This document shows, in pieces, positions 18,803 through 28,357 of a DNA stretch of 42,160 nt. Position 1 is the stretch's first letter, and each line of letters begins with the position of its first letter. Position numbers and translations under genes: made by a program. The notes under the pieces are model-generated. The model had not been told where the DNA came from and made no database searches. It was given only the letters and a program-made list of their open reading frames with translations. This DNA comes from Planctomycetaceae bacterium. Lineage in GTDB: Bacteria; Planctomycetota; Phycisphaerae; Phycisphaerales; SM1A02. Location: positions 1 through 42,160 of the forward strand of contig JAIXVI010000198.1 in assembly GCA_027483065.1 (NCBI GenBank). The letters run 5' to 3'.

Positions 18803-20244
18803 AGTGGATTCGATCACTTGTTGCGCTTGCCATCGCGGGCACCTGCGCCGTCGCGGCCTCGCGTTTGGCGGACACCGCAATCTCGCTCGGTCCGACGCGT
18901 CGCTTGCTGATCGCGGCCGACGAAATCGATCCGGAACGGGTGAATCGCATCGAGCTCGCGCGCGACGGGAAGCGCTTTGTCTTTGAGCGTGTTTCCGCGG
19001 ATCCGAGCGAAGATTCCGCAGCAGAGACGAGTTCCTCACAAGCCACGTGGCGACAGATTGAACCCGTGACACATGCCGCGGACGCCTGGGCGGTGCGGCA
19101 ATTCATCTCGCGCGTCCTGAAGGCTGAATCGGTGCGGCATGTGGATGTGGCATCTGGCGAGGCATCCACTGGCGTCGGGACGATGCATGCGACGTTGGAA
19201 GCCGCGGGTCTCTCACCCGCGGTTGCAACGGTGACATTGCGCGAAGCGCCGAGCAGCGATGGTGCGCGGCGCGAAGTTGTGGTGGAGCTTGGTCGTCGGA
19301 GTCTCGCTGGTCGTGCGTTCGCGCGCCGCGCGGGTGATCCTGGTTACGACGTCGTCGAGAGCGCGCTTCACGAACTCGCGCTCGAACGCGATGTTCGCGA
19401 TTTCCTTCGTCGCGAGCTCTTCCCAGATCTCGGTGAGGTGCAGCGCGTCGTGTTCGAATCAGGAAGCAATCGCACGGAAATCGTGCGCGAGAAGAATGGG
19501 TATCGCATCGTGGCGCCGATACAGACGCGCGCGGATCGGCAGCAAGTCGAAGAGTTGTTGGACGCGCTTCGACGCGCACGCTCCGCGGGCTTCATTGTGG
19601 ATGAGCCGCGTGAGCCGTCGGTCTACGGGATCGATCCGCCCGCGGCACGGATCGAAGTCGAGACGAGCGCAGGCAAGCAGGCACTTCGCATCGGCGATGC
19701 GGTTTCAATCGGTGCACAGGATCGATTTGGGTTGCTTGAAGGCACGGTCTCCGTGGTGCGACTTCCCGCCGCGGAAATCGCAGGAATTGTGCCACGGGCT
19801 GATCGATTGATCGACGCAATCGCGACGTCGGTTCGTCCGCGCGACGTGGCGAGCATGGAGATTCTGCTCGGTGACGCGATGCGTGGAGAGCGACTCACGC
19901 TGACACGCGAAGTAAACGGTTGGAGTGCAACGCGCACGCCCGTCGGAGACGCGGAGGGACTCGCGGGTTCCGTCGCAACAGAGGCGGTGGATCGACTGCT
20001 TACTGCGCTTTGTGAGACGCGCGCGGGCGCCGTTGAAATCGCGCCTTTCCCCGAAGATGCTCGCGTTGGGCAAGTGGTGTTGAAGGGCTTTGCGAACGAG
20101 CCACTCGACACCGTTCGTATCGCACAGCGCACCGACGGGAAAACAATTCTCGAGAACGGCGACGGAGTCTTGCGCGTCTTCGGTGCGATCGACTTGCCGA
20201 TCACGCCCACAGAATTCGAGTTCAAGAAGAAGTCGGCGTCGTGA
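18799..20244 (+). CDS. DUF4340 domain-containing protein
   Basis: Signal or TM N-terminus, repeated RIELARDGKRFVFER / VVFESGSNRTEIVREKNGYRIVAPIQTRADRQQVEELLDALRRA; ATGA overlap with the upstream permease gene. Confidence 0.8.
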   Translation: MKWIRSLVALAIAGTCAVAASRLADTAISLGPTRRLLIAADEIDPERVNRIELARDGKRFVFERVSADPSEDSAAETSSSQATWRQIEPVTHAADAWAVRQFISRVLKAESVRHVDVASGEASTGVGTMHATLEAAGLSPAVATVTLREAPSSDGARREVVVELGRRSLAGRAFARRAGDPGYDVVESALHELALERDVRDFLRRELFPDLGEVQRVVFESGSNRTEIVREKNGYRIVAPIQTRADRQQVEELLDALRRARSAGFIVDEPREPSVYGIDPPAARIEVETSAGKQALRIGDAVSIGAQDRFGLLEGTVSVVRLPAAEIAGIVPRADRLIDAIATSVRPRDVASMEILLGDAMRGERLTLTREVNGWSATRTPVGDAEGLAGSVATEAVDRLLTALCETRAGAVEIAPFPEDARVGQVVLKGFANEPLDTVRIAQRTDGKTILENGDGVLRVFGAIDLPITPTEFEFKKKSAS

Positions 20245-21427
20245 GCGCGCTTGCCCAGCGATAGTGAAGGAGCGCATCCGCGCCGCGACGACGCACAGAG
20301 AGCAACCGCGCGCGTGGAATCTCGGCGAGAACTTCGGGCGCCAGGCCGCGCGCGCTGCGTCGCGCGACATCGTCCGCGACCAAGAGCGGCGCGACAAACA
20401 CCCATGCTTCATCGAGGAGTTTCTCTCGAAGCAGCCGTCCAACGAGTCCGCCGCCAGATTCGACGAGTACGGTTGCAACGCCCTCGCGCGCCAAGGCACG
20501 AAGCGCGGGCTCGATGGCGCCGCCTCGACCAAGCGGCACAATCGTCGCACCGCGCGCCGTAAGCGCCTCGACGCGGCGTAGGAACGCAGTGTCGGTCGAT
20601 GAACTCAAGTCGACGAGAATCGTCGCGGTGTGCGCGGCAGGATTCTGCGCGCCATCCGTGGGGGTCTGGAGCACGTTTGCATCGAGCGGCGTGCGCGCAT
20701 CAGGATCGAACACGATGCGTCGAGGCGTTCGCACGACACGCACGTCGCGCGCGGTGAGCCGCGGATCGTCTTCGAGCACCGTCCCGATTCCCGTGAGAAT
20801 CGCATCAACGCGACCTCGCTCACGATGCACCATGCGGCGCGAGCGCGCACCGCTCAACCATTGACTGTCGCCGTTCGCAAGTGCAACGGCGCCATCGATC
20901 GACTGGGCCCACTTTGCGGAGATCCACGGCAAACCCGTGCGAACACGTTTCAGAAAGGGGAGCGCGAGTTCATCGGCGGCCGCATGCGGCACATGGAATG
21001 CGCGAATGCCGCGTTCACGCAGTCGCTCGGCACCGCCCTTTGCGAGCGGATTCGGATCGCCGACGGCGTAGATCACTTCCGCAACGCCCGCATCCGCAAG
21101 CGCTTCGCTGCACGGCCCAGTGCGGCCGTGATGATTGCAAGGTTCGAGCGTGACGAGCGCAATTGCGCCACGTGCGCGCGCGCCTGCTGCGGTCAGCGCA
21201 TCAACTTCGGCATGCGGGCCACCACAACGACGGTGATACCCATCTGCGATCACGCGGCCGTCGTGGTCGGCAATCACGCAACCAACCATCGGGTTTGGTT
21301 CAGCGCCGCCGTGGCCACGTGACGCCATGCGCGCGGCCCGCGCGAGCAACTCTCGCATCCGAGCGTTGGAAAGCGAAGGTTGAGTGTCGGAAGCACCCGT
21401 TGAGTCGCCTGCTCGCGCAGCGCTCAA
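20222..21427 (-). CDS. ribD: Bifunctional diaminohydroxyphosphoribosylaminopyrimidine deaminase / 5-amino-6-(5-phosphoribosylamino)uracil reductase
   Basis: NPMVGCVIADHDGRVIADGYHRRCGGPHAEVDAL, TLEPCNHHGRTGPC, reductase domain; TTG start overlapping the upstream stop. Confidence 0.95.
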   Translation of the reverse strand: MSAARAGDSTGASDTQPSLSNARMRELLARAARMASRGHGGAEPNPMVGCVIADHDGRVIADGYHRRCGGPHAEVDALTAAGARARGAIALVTLEPCNHHGRTGPCSEALADAGVAEVIYAVGDPNPLAKGGAERLRERGIRAFHVPHAAADELALPFLKRVRTGLPWISAKWAQSIDGAVALANGDSQWLSGARSRRMVHRERGRVDAILTGIGTVLEDDPRLTARDVRVVRTPRRIVFDPDARTPLDANVLQTPTDGAQNPAAHTATILVDLSSSTDTAFLRRVEALTARGATIVPLGRGGAIEPALRALAREGVATVLVESGGGLVGRLLREKLLDEAWVFVAPLLVADDVARRSARGLAPEVLAEIPRARLLSVRRRGADALLHYRWASALTTPTSS

Positions 21428-23484
21428 GACTCTTCCCCCATCTCGGCATAGGCGCGCGAGAGAGGCAAAGGATCGCCCGTCACATGTGAGATCGATCGCC
21501 GCTGCAGCAGCGTGATTTCTGCGATCAGGAGATCATCTTCTGCCACACCGGCTTCGTAGGTATCGAGGAGCCGCATCAAGAACTGCGTCCACTTCGGCGG
21601 CGCAACTGGTCGCGCAATCGTCTCGCGCAGTTGTTCGAGTCCGAAGCGCTCGCCACGTGGATTCTTTGCGTCATACGCGCCGTCGGTGAAGAGAATCAGC
21701 GTGTCGCGCTCGTTGAGTTGCAGCGTCACTTCGTCTTCGCCGAACACTTCATTGTCAACGGCGCCGAGCATGAACGTGGTGGACGCAAGCTCCGTCACAT
21801 CGCCTTTCGAACGAAGGAAAATCGGCGGGTGACCGGCACTTGCGTAGCGCAGTTCTCCGGTGCGCGGATCGATCGTGAGAAGGATGCCCGTCGCGTAGAG
21901 GCGGTGGCGAGCGAGCAAGCGATGGAAGTAGCGATTGAGGCGCGCGAGAAGCTTTGCGGGCCCTTCATCGGGGTGTTCGTCACGCAGTCGCTCGATTTCG
22001 CCGTGAATACGCGCGACGCTCATCGCGCTTGCAAGTCCGTGGCCGGTTACATCGATGAGGGTGAGATAGAAACGCTCATCTTCGCCAATCCAGGCGTGGA
22101 TGAAGTCGCCGCCGATTTCAGCCGCGGGTCGATAGCCGAAATCGAATCGCATCCATTCCGTCGAGAAGGGCTTTGGGAAAAGCGACTCATGCACCGCGCG
22201 CGCCTGCTGATACTCACGGCGCATCTCGAGGAATCGGCGTCCGACGAAACCAGTCTTGAACTTGCTTTGGTGCCACTGCAGGCGCACGTAGCAGAGGACG
22301 AGCGCGGGCGCGAAGATGAAGGGGACTGCCGCAACTTTGAGGACGAGCGGGAGCCATGCGTTTTGCTGGACGGCGAGGCCCAGCGAAAGCAATAACCAGC
22401 CAGCGAGCAGCGGCACGATCGGCTTGAGCGACTCACGCCACGACCACGGGAGGAAGAGCGAGGCGGTTGCGTGCCAGAAGAAGATCGAGAGCAGCGGCGT
22501 CGCGGGGACGCCGGGAATCGCGATGATCAGCGCGGCTTCGAACACGAACGTGATCAAGCCGAGGATGAGAATCATCCGCGAAGCGGCGGCCACGAACTCT
22601 GCGTGCGTTTGAAGTTGTCGACGCACCACGAGGCCAAACCAGCCAACAACAAGGAACGTTGGCAGGCTGAGCCCAACGAAGCCCCACCACGGGAGGATGG
22701 TTTCGACGGCGGGCGCTGCGGCGTCGAGATCACCCTCTTCTTCTTCCGAGAGCGCATCATTTTCGTTGGACGAATCGTCATTCGGGTTGCCGTTCAGGGA
22801 AGCACTGGACGTACGTCTCGAGCCACGCTGCGCAGCGTTCTCGCCCGTGCCATCAATCTGCGCATTGGCTTGATCGGTTGATCGTCCATCGGCTTGCGCG
22901 CTCGCCGACGCACTCTCGCCGCCAATCGGGTTCGATTCGGAACCAAACGAAGGCTTGTCTGCAGCGGTCACGATCTCCGTCGCAGCGGGTTCGTCGAGAT
23001 ACCAACGATCCATCGGTCGCATCGGCGCCGCGGCGCGTCGTTCGCGGCGACCCTCGGTGAGTCCTTGCGCGGCATCCTTCACCATCGTGTTGAGGATGTC
23101 GAGCGTCGAGACAACGGCTTCGCGTCCGCGTTCGGCTTGGCGTGCGCGATCTTCGCGCTCCTGAATCTCCGCCGCGATCGCGCGCGCGCGCTCATCGCCC
23201 GGTCGTGGTGCGAGTCCTGCTTCGGCGCGGCGCTCGGCCTGCATCGCGCGTCGCTCAATCGGTGTTGGCGCGCGCTCTGGTTCGGGATTCGACGTGACTG
23301 CACCCATCGCGAACGCGACGAGAAGCCCCGTCGAGATCAACTGGAAGATCACGATCGCGATACAGAGATAGCCAAGGCGTCGACGGAGCCACGCCGCGAG
23401 TTCGCGGTCGTACTCCGCGCGGATCGCACCGCTCTCAATTGGTACATCGACAGTGTCGCCCTTGGGGGCCGGCATGGCGGCCAT
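21424..23484 (-). CDS. Membrane SpoIIE/RsbU-type PP2C serine phosphatase
   Basis: EIGGDFIHAWIGEDERFYLTLIDVTGHGLASAMSVA, LRYASAGHPPIFL, DTLILFTDGAYDAKNPRGERFG; N-terminal and central TM helices. Confidence 0.9.
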   Translation of the reverse strand: MAAMPAPKGDTVDVPIESGAIRAEYDRELAAWLRRRLGYLCIAIVIFQLISTGLLVAFAMGAVTSNPEPERAPTPIERRAMQAERRAEAGLAPRPGDERARAIAAEIQEREDRARQAERGREAVVSTLDILNTMVKDAAQGLTEGRRERRAAAPMRPMDRWYLDEPAATEIVTAADKPSFGSESNPIGGESASASAQADGRSTDQANAQIDGTGENAAQRGSRRTSSASLNGNPNDDSSNENDALSEEEEGDLDAAAPAVETILPWWGFVGLSLPTFLVVGWFGLVVRRQLQTHAEFVAAASRMILILGLITFVFEAALIIAIPGVPATPLLSIFFWHATASLFLPWSWRESLKPIVPLLAGWLLLSLGLAVQQNAWLPLVLKVAAVPFIFAPALVLCYVRLQWHQSKFKTGFVGRRFLEMRREYQQARAVHESLFPKPFSTEWMRFDFGYRPAAEIGGDFIHAWIGEDERFYLTLIDVTGHGLASAMSVARIHGEIERLRDEHPDEGPAKLLARLNRYFHRLLARHRLYATGILLTIDPRTGELRYASAGHPPIFLRSKGDVTELASTTFMLGAVDNEVFGEDEVTLQLNERDTLILFTDGAYDAKNPRGERFGLEQLRETIARPVAPPKWTQFLMRLLDTYEAGVAEDDLLIAEITLLQRRSISHVTGDPLPLSRAYAEMGEES

Positions 23485-23558
23485 AGTAGCCTGACCGCCT
23501 CGCTCCGCACGGATATTGCCAGCAGGTATCCGACCCAGAATGCAGCTTCACGATGGGC

Positions 23559-23602
23559 GCCTTCAAGCGAAAGCGCCCCCGCCTTCAAGCGAAAGCGCCC
23601 CC
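23559..23602. repeat. Two-copy 22-bp tandem repeat
   Basis: gccttcaagcgaaagcgccccc repeated exactly, no spacer. Confidence 0.9.
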
Positions 23603-23623
23603 GCCATGAGGCAGGGGCGCTTC
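23592..23623 (-). terminator. GC-rich hairpin downstream of fusA (probable terminator, no strong T-tract)
   Basis: aagcgcccc ... ggggcgctt inverted repeat, about 75 nt past the fusA stop. Confidence 0.5.
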
Positions 23624-23697
23624 GTGTTGTTGCGTGGATTCCCGAGTGGATTATCGCGTCTTTTACGCGCTCCGTTCGGGGTCAACTCACCTCAAGA

Positions 23698-25809
23698 TCA
23701 CTTCTTGAGGACGGCTTCCTTCAGCTTCTCTGGCATGACGCGGTAGGTGAGCGGCTCCATCGAGCTTGTCGCGCGACCTTGCGTCATCGAGCGGAGCGCC
23801 GTCGTGTAACCGAAGAGTTCGGAGAGCGGCACTTCGCAAGTGAGGAGACGTGCGTTGCCGCGCATCTCTTGATCGGTGATCTGACCGCGGCGGGACGCGA
23901 TGTCGCCCGACACGTTGCCGAAGAATTCGTCCGGCGTCGTGACGACGAGCTTCATGATGGGCTCGAGGAGCGCCGGCTTCGCCTTCATGACCGCCTCGCG
24001 GAAGGCGAGCATGCCCGCCTGTTCGAATGCGACCTGGCTCGAGTCGACGTCGTGGTACGAACCGAACACGAGTTGGACGCGCACGTTGATGACGGGGTAG
24101 CCGCCGAGAACGCCCGAAGCCGCTGCTTGACGCACGCCGTATTCGATCGACGGGATGAACTCGCGCGGAACGACGCCGCCCGAGATCTTGTCTTCGAACA
24201 CAACGCCGTCCTTCATCTTCAGTTCTGCTGCTTCCGCCTCTTCCGGCGTGATCGGCATGACGGTGACGACAGCGTCACCGAACTGACCGCGACCACCGGA
24301 CTGCTTCTTGAAGAGACCGCGGACTTCGTTGGCTTGGCCAGTGATCGTTTCGCGGTACGAAACGCGTGGCTTGCCGACGTTGACGCCGATCTTCATGTCG
24401 CGCGTGAGCTTGTTCTTGATGATTTCAAGGTGAAGCTCACCCATGCCTGCGATGATCGTTTCGCCGGTTTCTTCGTTGTAGTTCGAACGGAACGATGGGT
24501 CTTCACGACGGATCGTGGTGAGCGCGTCGCCGAGCTTCTTCTTGTCGTCGGCGGTGATCGGCTCGATCGCCATCGAGATAACCGGCTCAGGGAAGGTCAT
24601 ACGCTCGAGGATGATCGGATTCTCTGGATCGCAGATCGTGTCACCGGTGTACGAGTTCTTGAGACCGACGACGGCGACGATGTTGCCTGCGTCCACTTCT
24701 TCGAGCGCGTTGCGGTTGTTCGCGTGCATTTCGAAGATGCGGCTGACGTTTTCACGCTTGCCGTTGCCTGGGTTCAACACGCGCGTGCCCTTGTCGAGCT
24801 TGCCCGAGTAGACGCGGATGTAGGTGAGGTCGCCGTGGGTATCCGAAACAACCTTGAACACGAGCGCGGAGAATGGCGCGGTTGGGTCGTGCGGACGAGT
24901 CATCGCCTGATTGACGTCGTCTGGGTTGACGCCCTTGGTGTCGGGACGCTCGGTCGGATTCGGCAAGTAGTCGATCGCAGCGTCGAGGATCTTCTGAACG
25001 CCGATGTTCTTGAGCGCTGCGCCGCAGAGGACAGGGAAGCACTTGATGGCGATGGTGCCCTTACGGAGGCCGGCCTTGATGTGCTCGTTGGTGATCTTTG
25101 ATGGATCCGTGAGGAACAACTCCATCATGTCGTCGTCGACTTCCGAAACCTTCTCGATGAGTTCAGCGCGGTAGTACTCGGCCTTTTCCATGAGATCGGC
25201 TGGGATCTCTTCGTAGGTCAACGTGCCGCCCTGGTCTTCGGTCGAGAAGCGAATCGCCTTCATTTCGACGAGGTCGATGACGCCCGCGAAATCGTTGCCC
25301 TTGCCGATCGGGAGCTGGATCGCGATGCCGTTGGCGCCGAGGCGCGAGCGGATCGACGCGAAGGAGTAATCCCAGTCAGCGCCCATCTTGTCCATCTTGT
25401 TGATGAAGCAGAGACGAGGCACGCCGTAACGGTCGGCCTGACGCCACACGGTTTCCGACTGCGCTTCGACGCCTTCCTTGCCGTCAAACACGGCGCACGC
25501 GCCGTCGAGGACGCGCAGCGAGCGCTCGACTTCGATGGTGAAGTCGACGTGGCCCGGGGTATCGATCAGGTTGATCTTGTACTTGACGTCGTCCTTCTCC
25601 CACGGGCAAGTCGTCGCGGCCGACTGAATGGTGATGCCGCGCTCTTGTTCTTCCTGGAGGAAGTCCATCGTGGCCATACCTTCGTGCACTTCGCCGATCT
25701 TGTAGTTGCGGCCGGTGTAGAAGAGGATGCGCTCAGAGACGGTGGTCTTACCTGCGTCGATGTGAGCGCAGATACCGATGTTGCGGACCTTGGTGAGATC
25801 AGTTGCCAT
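23698..25809 (-). CDS. fusA: Translation elongation factor G
   Basis: RNIGICAHIDAGKTTVSERILFYTGRNYKIGEVHEGMATMDFLQEEQERGITIQSAATT; full length 703 aa. Confidence 0.98.
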   Translation of the reverse strand: MATDLTKVRNIGICAHIDAGKTTVSERILFYTGRNYKIGEVHEGMATMDFLQEEQERGITIQSAATTCPWEKDDVKYKINLIDTPGHVDFTIEVERSLRVLDGACAVFDGKEGVEAQSETVWRQADRYGVPRLCFINKMDKMGADWDYSFASIRSRLGANGIAIQLPIGKGNDFAGVIDLVEMKAIRFSTEDQGGTLTYEEIPADLMEKAEYYRAELIEKVSEVDDDMMELFLTDPSKITNEHIKAGLRKGTIAIKCFPVLCGAALKNIGVQKILDAAIDYLPNPTERPDTKGVNPDDVNQAMTRPHDPTAPFSALVFKVVSDTHGDLTYIRVYSGKLDKGTRVLNPGNGKRENVSRIFEMHANNRNALEEVDAGNIVAVVGLKNSYTGDTICDPENPIILERMTFPEPVISMAIEPITADDKKKLGDALTTIRREDPSFRSNYNEETGETIIAGMGELHLEIIKNKLTRDMKIGVNVGKPRVSYRETITGQANEVRGLFKKQSGGRGQFGDAVVTVMPITPEEAEAAELKMKDGVVFEDKISGGVVPREFIPSIEYGVRQAAASGVLGGYPVINVRVQLVFGSYHDVDSSQVAFEQAGMLAFREAVMKAKPALLEPIMKLVVTTPDEFFGNVSGDIASRRGQITDQEMRGNARLLTCEVPLSELFGYTTALRSMTQGRATSSMEPLTYRVMPEKLKEAVLKK

Positions 25810-26057
25810 GACGATTTCCTGAAGAAGTGCCGAGCCGACGGGCGCGGCGGTGGGGGAATGACTGGACGCCGTTCTCGCGGCGTTGAAGTCGGGTTGATTG
25901 TGAACGAGTGGGAAGGCGGGCTTCGCTTTGAAGGACCGCGGGGACGGGCGCGGTCTACCTCAACCAGTCGCGCGGCGACGAACCAACGCGCAAGCACGCG
26001 CAAGGGTCGTCGACGGCAGGACATGAATCGGGGTCGTTGGGCACGCTGCTCAATCTC

Positions 26058-26078
26058 AAAACGGCCGGAATTCGGCCG
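26058..26078 (-). terminator. Rho-independent terminator downstream of the RNase HII-like gene
   Basis: Minus strand CGGCCG-AATTC-CGGCCG-TTTT. Confidence 0.7.
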
Positions 26079-26174
26079 AGTCGGAGAGTGTAGGGAAGCG
26101 CTCGACCGAATGCAACGGCCTGAACGGCAGAGAGTTCGGTCGGAGGGCGTGCTTCGGAATCGCAAGCGCCGTCT

Positions 26175-27161
26175 TCACACCGTCCGAACGAATGCGCCCT
26201 CGGGAATCCGCTCGCGGGCGAGGATTGGCTTCACTTCGGCGAGGTACCGGCGGCCATCTTCGACGTATCCCGCGGTCGGCGCGAGGTCCGGTAGGAAAGC
26301 GGCGAAATAGGCGTTCAGGCGTTCCATCGAGAGTTCGCGCACGTATTTCGCGGCCATCGACGCAAGTGCCACGGGAAGGTGCCGCTCTTCCGCAGCCACC
26401 TCGAAACTCACGAAAAGGCCTTCGCCGATCTCGTAGGCCGAGCGCTCATCGTCTTCGTGGAGCACGCGCACGGGTTCGCCCTGCGCGACATGGGCCTCAA
26501 GTTCGGCGCGGTAGGAACTCCGACCACCCTGGCGGTCGATCGCGACGAACGCGCGGGCACCATCGCGCAACGCGTCGACCGTACGGAGCGCGCCGAAGAC
26601 GAGCGACATGTTCACATGCGCTTTGTTGCGAAGCCGCTCGTACAACGCATTGAAATCCTCGGGGTCGAGCGTCGCCACCGAGAGGCGTTCGATGGTGATC
26701 GCGTGTTGATCGAGCGCGCGGGCGACGAGATTGCGCGCAATCGCGATCGAGTCGGCGGTCTGTGCGGTTGGAAGAGGCCGCGTCGACGCATGCCACGGTG
26801 TGCCGCGTCCAACGCGGGCCTGCACGCCGAGGGTTTGAAAGAGCGAGCCGTCGTCCGTGTGCGGTCCGCCCGGCGCGAACGCCAAGACTCCGCGCTCAAG
26901 ATGGATCAGCGGTTCTTTGCCGTGACTCTTCAACTTCTTGCTGTCGGCGATCGCGATGCGTCGACGCGTGTCCTTCGGCTTGCGACAGACGCCGCGGTCG
27001 AGCAACTTCCAGAGGTCAAACGAGGTTGGATCGGGCGCACTGGTTGCGCTCGCGCCAGCCCTTGCCACGAGTTCATCGGGGATACGAAACGCCGACGCGC
27101 CGACGCACAGCGGTCCAAGCAGCGGGCCGTAGCCTGATTCATCGATCCCAGCGTAAATCAC
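26175..27161 (-). CDS. Divergent RNase HII-like protein
   Basis: YAGIDESGYGPLLGPLCVGAS, IADSKKLKS, FVAIDRQGG, ALASMAAKYVRELSMERLN resemble the RNase HII signature blocks. Confidence 0.65.
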   Translation of the reverse strand: MIYAGIDESGYGPLLGPLCVGASAFRIPDELVARAGASATSAPDPTSFDLWKLLDRGVCRKPKDTRRRIAIADSKKLKSHGKEPLIHLERGVLAFAPGGPHTDDGSLFQTLGVQARVGRGTPWHASTRPLPTAQTADSIAIARNLVARALDQHAITIERLSVATLDPEDFNALYERLRNKAHVNMSLVFGALRTVDALRDGARAFVAIDRQGGRSSYRAELEAHVAQGEPVRVLHEDDERSAYEIGEGLFVSFEVAAEERHLPVALASMAAKYVRELSMERLNAYFAAFLPDLAPTAGYVEDGRRYLAEVKPILARERIPEGAFVRTV

Positions 27162-28336
27162 GCGGGCACGATACCGCGGTCGCCTTGATCCAACGTTGCG
27201 CGAATCCAGCCGCCACCGAGAATTTGCTCTTGGTCGTCGTAGCAGACGACCGCTTGTCCGGGCGCCACGCCTGACTCAGGGCGATCGAATTGGACGCGCA
27301 AAATCCCGTCATTCCAGCGAGCGCGTGCGGGAATTGGCACGCCGTGCGCGCGAACTTGCGCGGTACACGTGATCTCTTCGCCCGCCTCGCGCGTGGACGC
27401 GTCGGCATACCACGTCACATCGGTCGCTTCGACCCCCGACACTTCGAGCGACGCACGCGGGCCAACGACAACTTCGTTGCGCACTGGGTCTTTTCGCAGC
27501 ACGTACAGCGGAATCGATGCGGGCACGCGCAAGCCTTTGCGCTGGCCGACCGTGAAGCGTTGATGTCCTTCGTGACGACCGAGTTCACGCCCGCTTTCAT
27601 CGACGATGGCGCCTTCGGTGAATCGTTCAGGTGCGCGACGCTCGAGGAAATCCGCGTAATCGTCGGGAACGAAGCAGATCTCTTGCGAATCAGGCTTATC
27701 GAAAACGGGAAGCCCAAACGCGCGCGCCAACTCGCGGACGGCGGGCTTCTCCATCTCGCCGATCGGAAGCATCATGCGCGCGAGCGCTTGCGGGCCGATC
27801 CCGAACAAGACGTACGACTGATCCTTCGCGCGATCGAGCCCGCGTCGAATGCGCGGACCTTGCTCGGTTTGCGCAACGCGCGCGTAGTGACCTGTTGCCA
27901 CGGCGTCACAACCAAGTTGCTCTGCGTACTGGCGCAACTTTCCGAACTTCAGCCAATCGTTGCAGCGCACGCATGGATTTGGCGTGCGGCCTGCGTGATA
28001 CTCGCTCTCGAAGTACGAAATGATGCGACCGAAATCGTTGCGAAAATTGACGACGTAGAAGGGGACTCCGAGCTTCGCGGAAACAAGCCGCGCGTCGGCC
28101 GCATCGTTGATCGAACAACACCCTTGATGACCGATGCGCGCACTTTTTGAGGTGTTCGGCGAAGCGCTCGCATCGAGTCGACACGTTGGTGCATCTTCAG
28201 CAACGGGAGTTTCGAGTGCTTCGCCCGGGCTTCCAAGTCGCATGAAACAGCCGACGACCTCGTGGCCGGCTTGTTGAAGCAGCGCAGCGGCGACAGAACT
28301 GTCGACGCCGCCTGACATGGCGAGGAGCACTTTCAC
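27158..28336 (-). CDS. mnmA: tRNA-specific 2-thiouridylase
   Basis: MKVLLAMSGGVDSSVAAALLQQAGHEVVGCFMRL, TPNPCVRCNDWLKFG, ATGHYAR, KDQSYVLFGI, VGQRKGL. Confidence 0.97.
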   Translation of the reverse strand: MKVLLAMSGGVDSSVAAALLQQAGHEVVGCFMRLGSPGEALETPVAEDAPTCRLDASASPNTSKSARIGHQGCCSINDAADARLVSAKLGVPFYVVNFRNDFGRIISYFESEYHAGRTPNPCVRCNDWLKFGKLRQYAEQLGCDAVATGHYARVAQTEQGPRIRRGLDRAKDQSYVLFGIGPQALARMMLPIGEMEKPAVRELARAFGLPVFDKPDSQEICFVPDDYADFLERRAPERFTEGAIVDESGRELGRHEGHQRFTVGQRKGLRVPASIPLYVLRKDPVRNEVVVGPRASLEVSGVEATDVTWYADASTREAGEEITCTAQVRAHGVPIPARARWNDGILRVQFDRPESGVAPGQAVVCYDDQEQILGGGWIRATLDQGDRGIVPA

Positions 28337-28357
28337 GGCGTTCTTTCCGCCGAGAGA

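Noticed and set aside
22894-25101. 735-aa plus-strand ORF
   Set aside because: Antisense to fusA and the SpoIIE-type phosphatase gene; low-complexity R/D/V composition.
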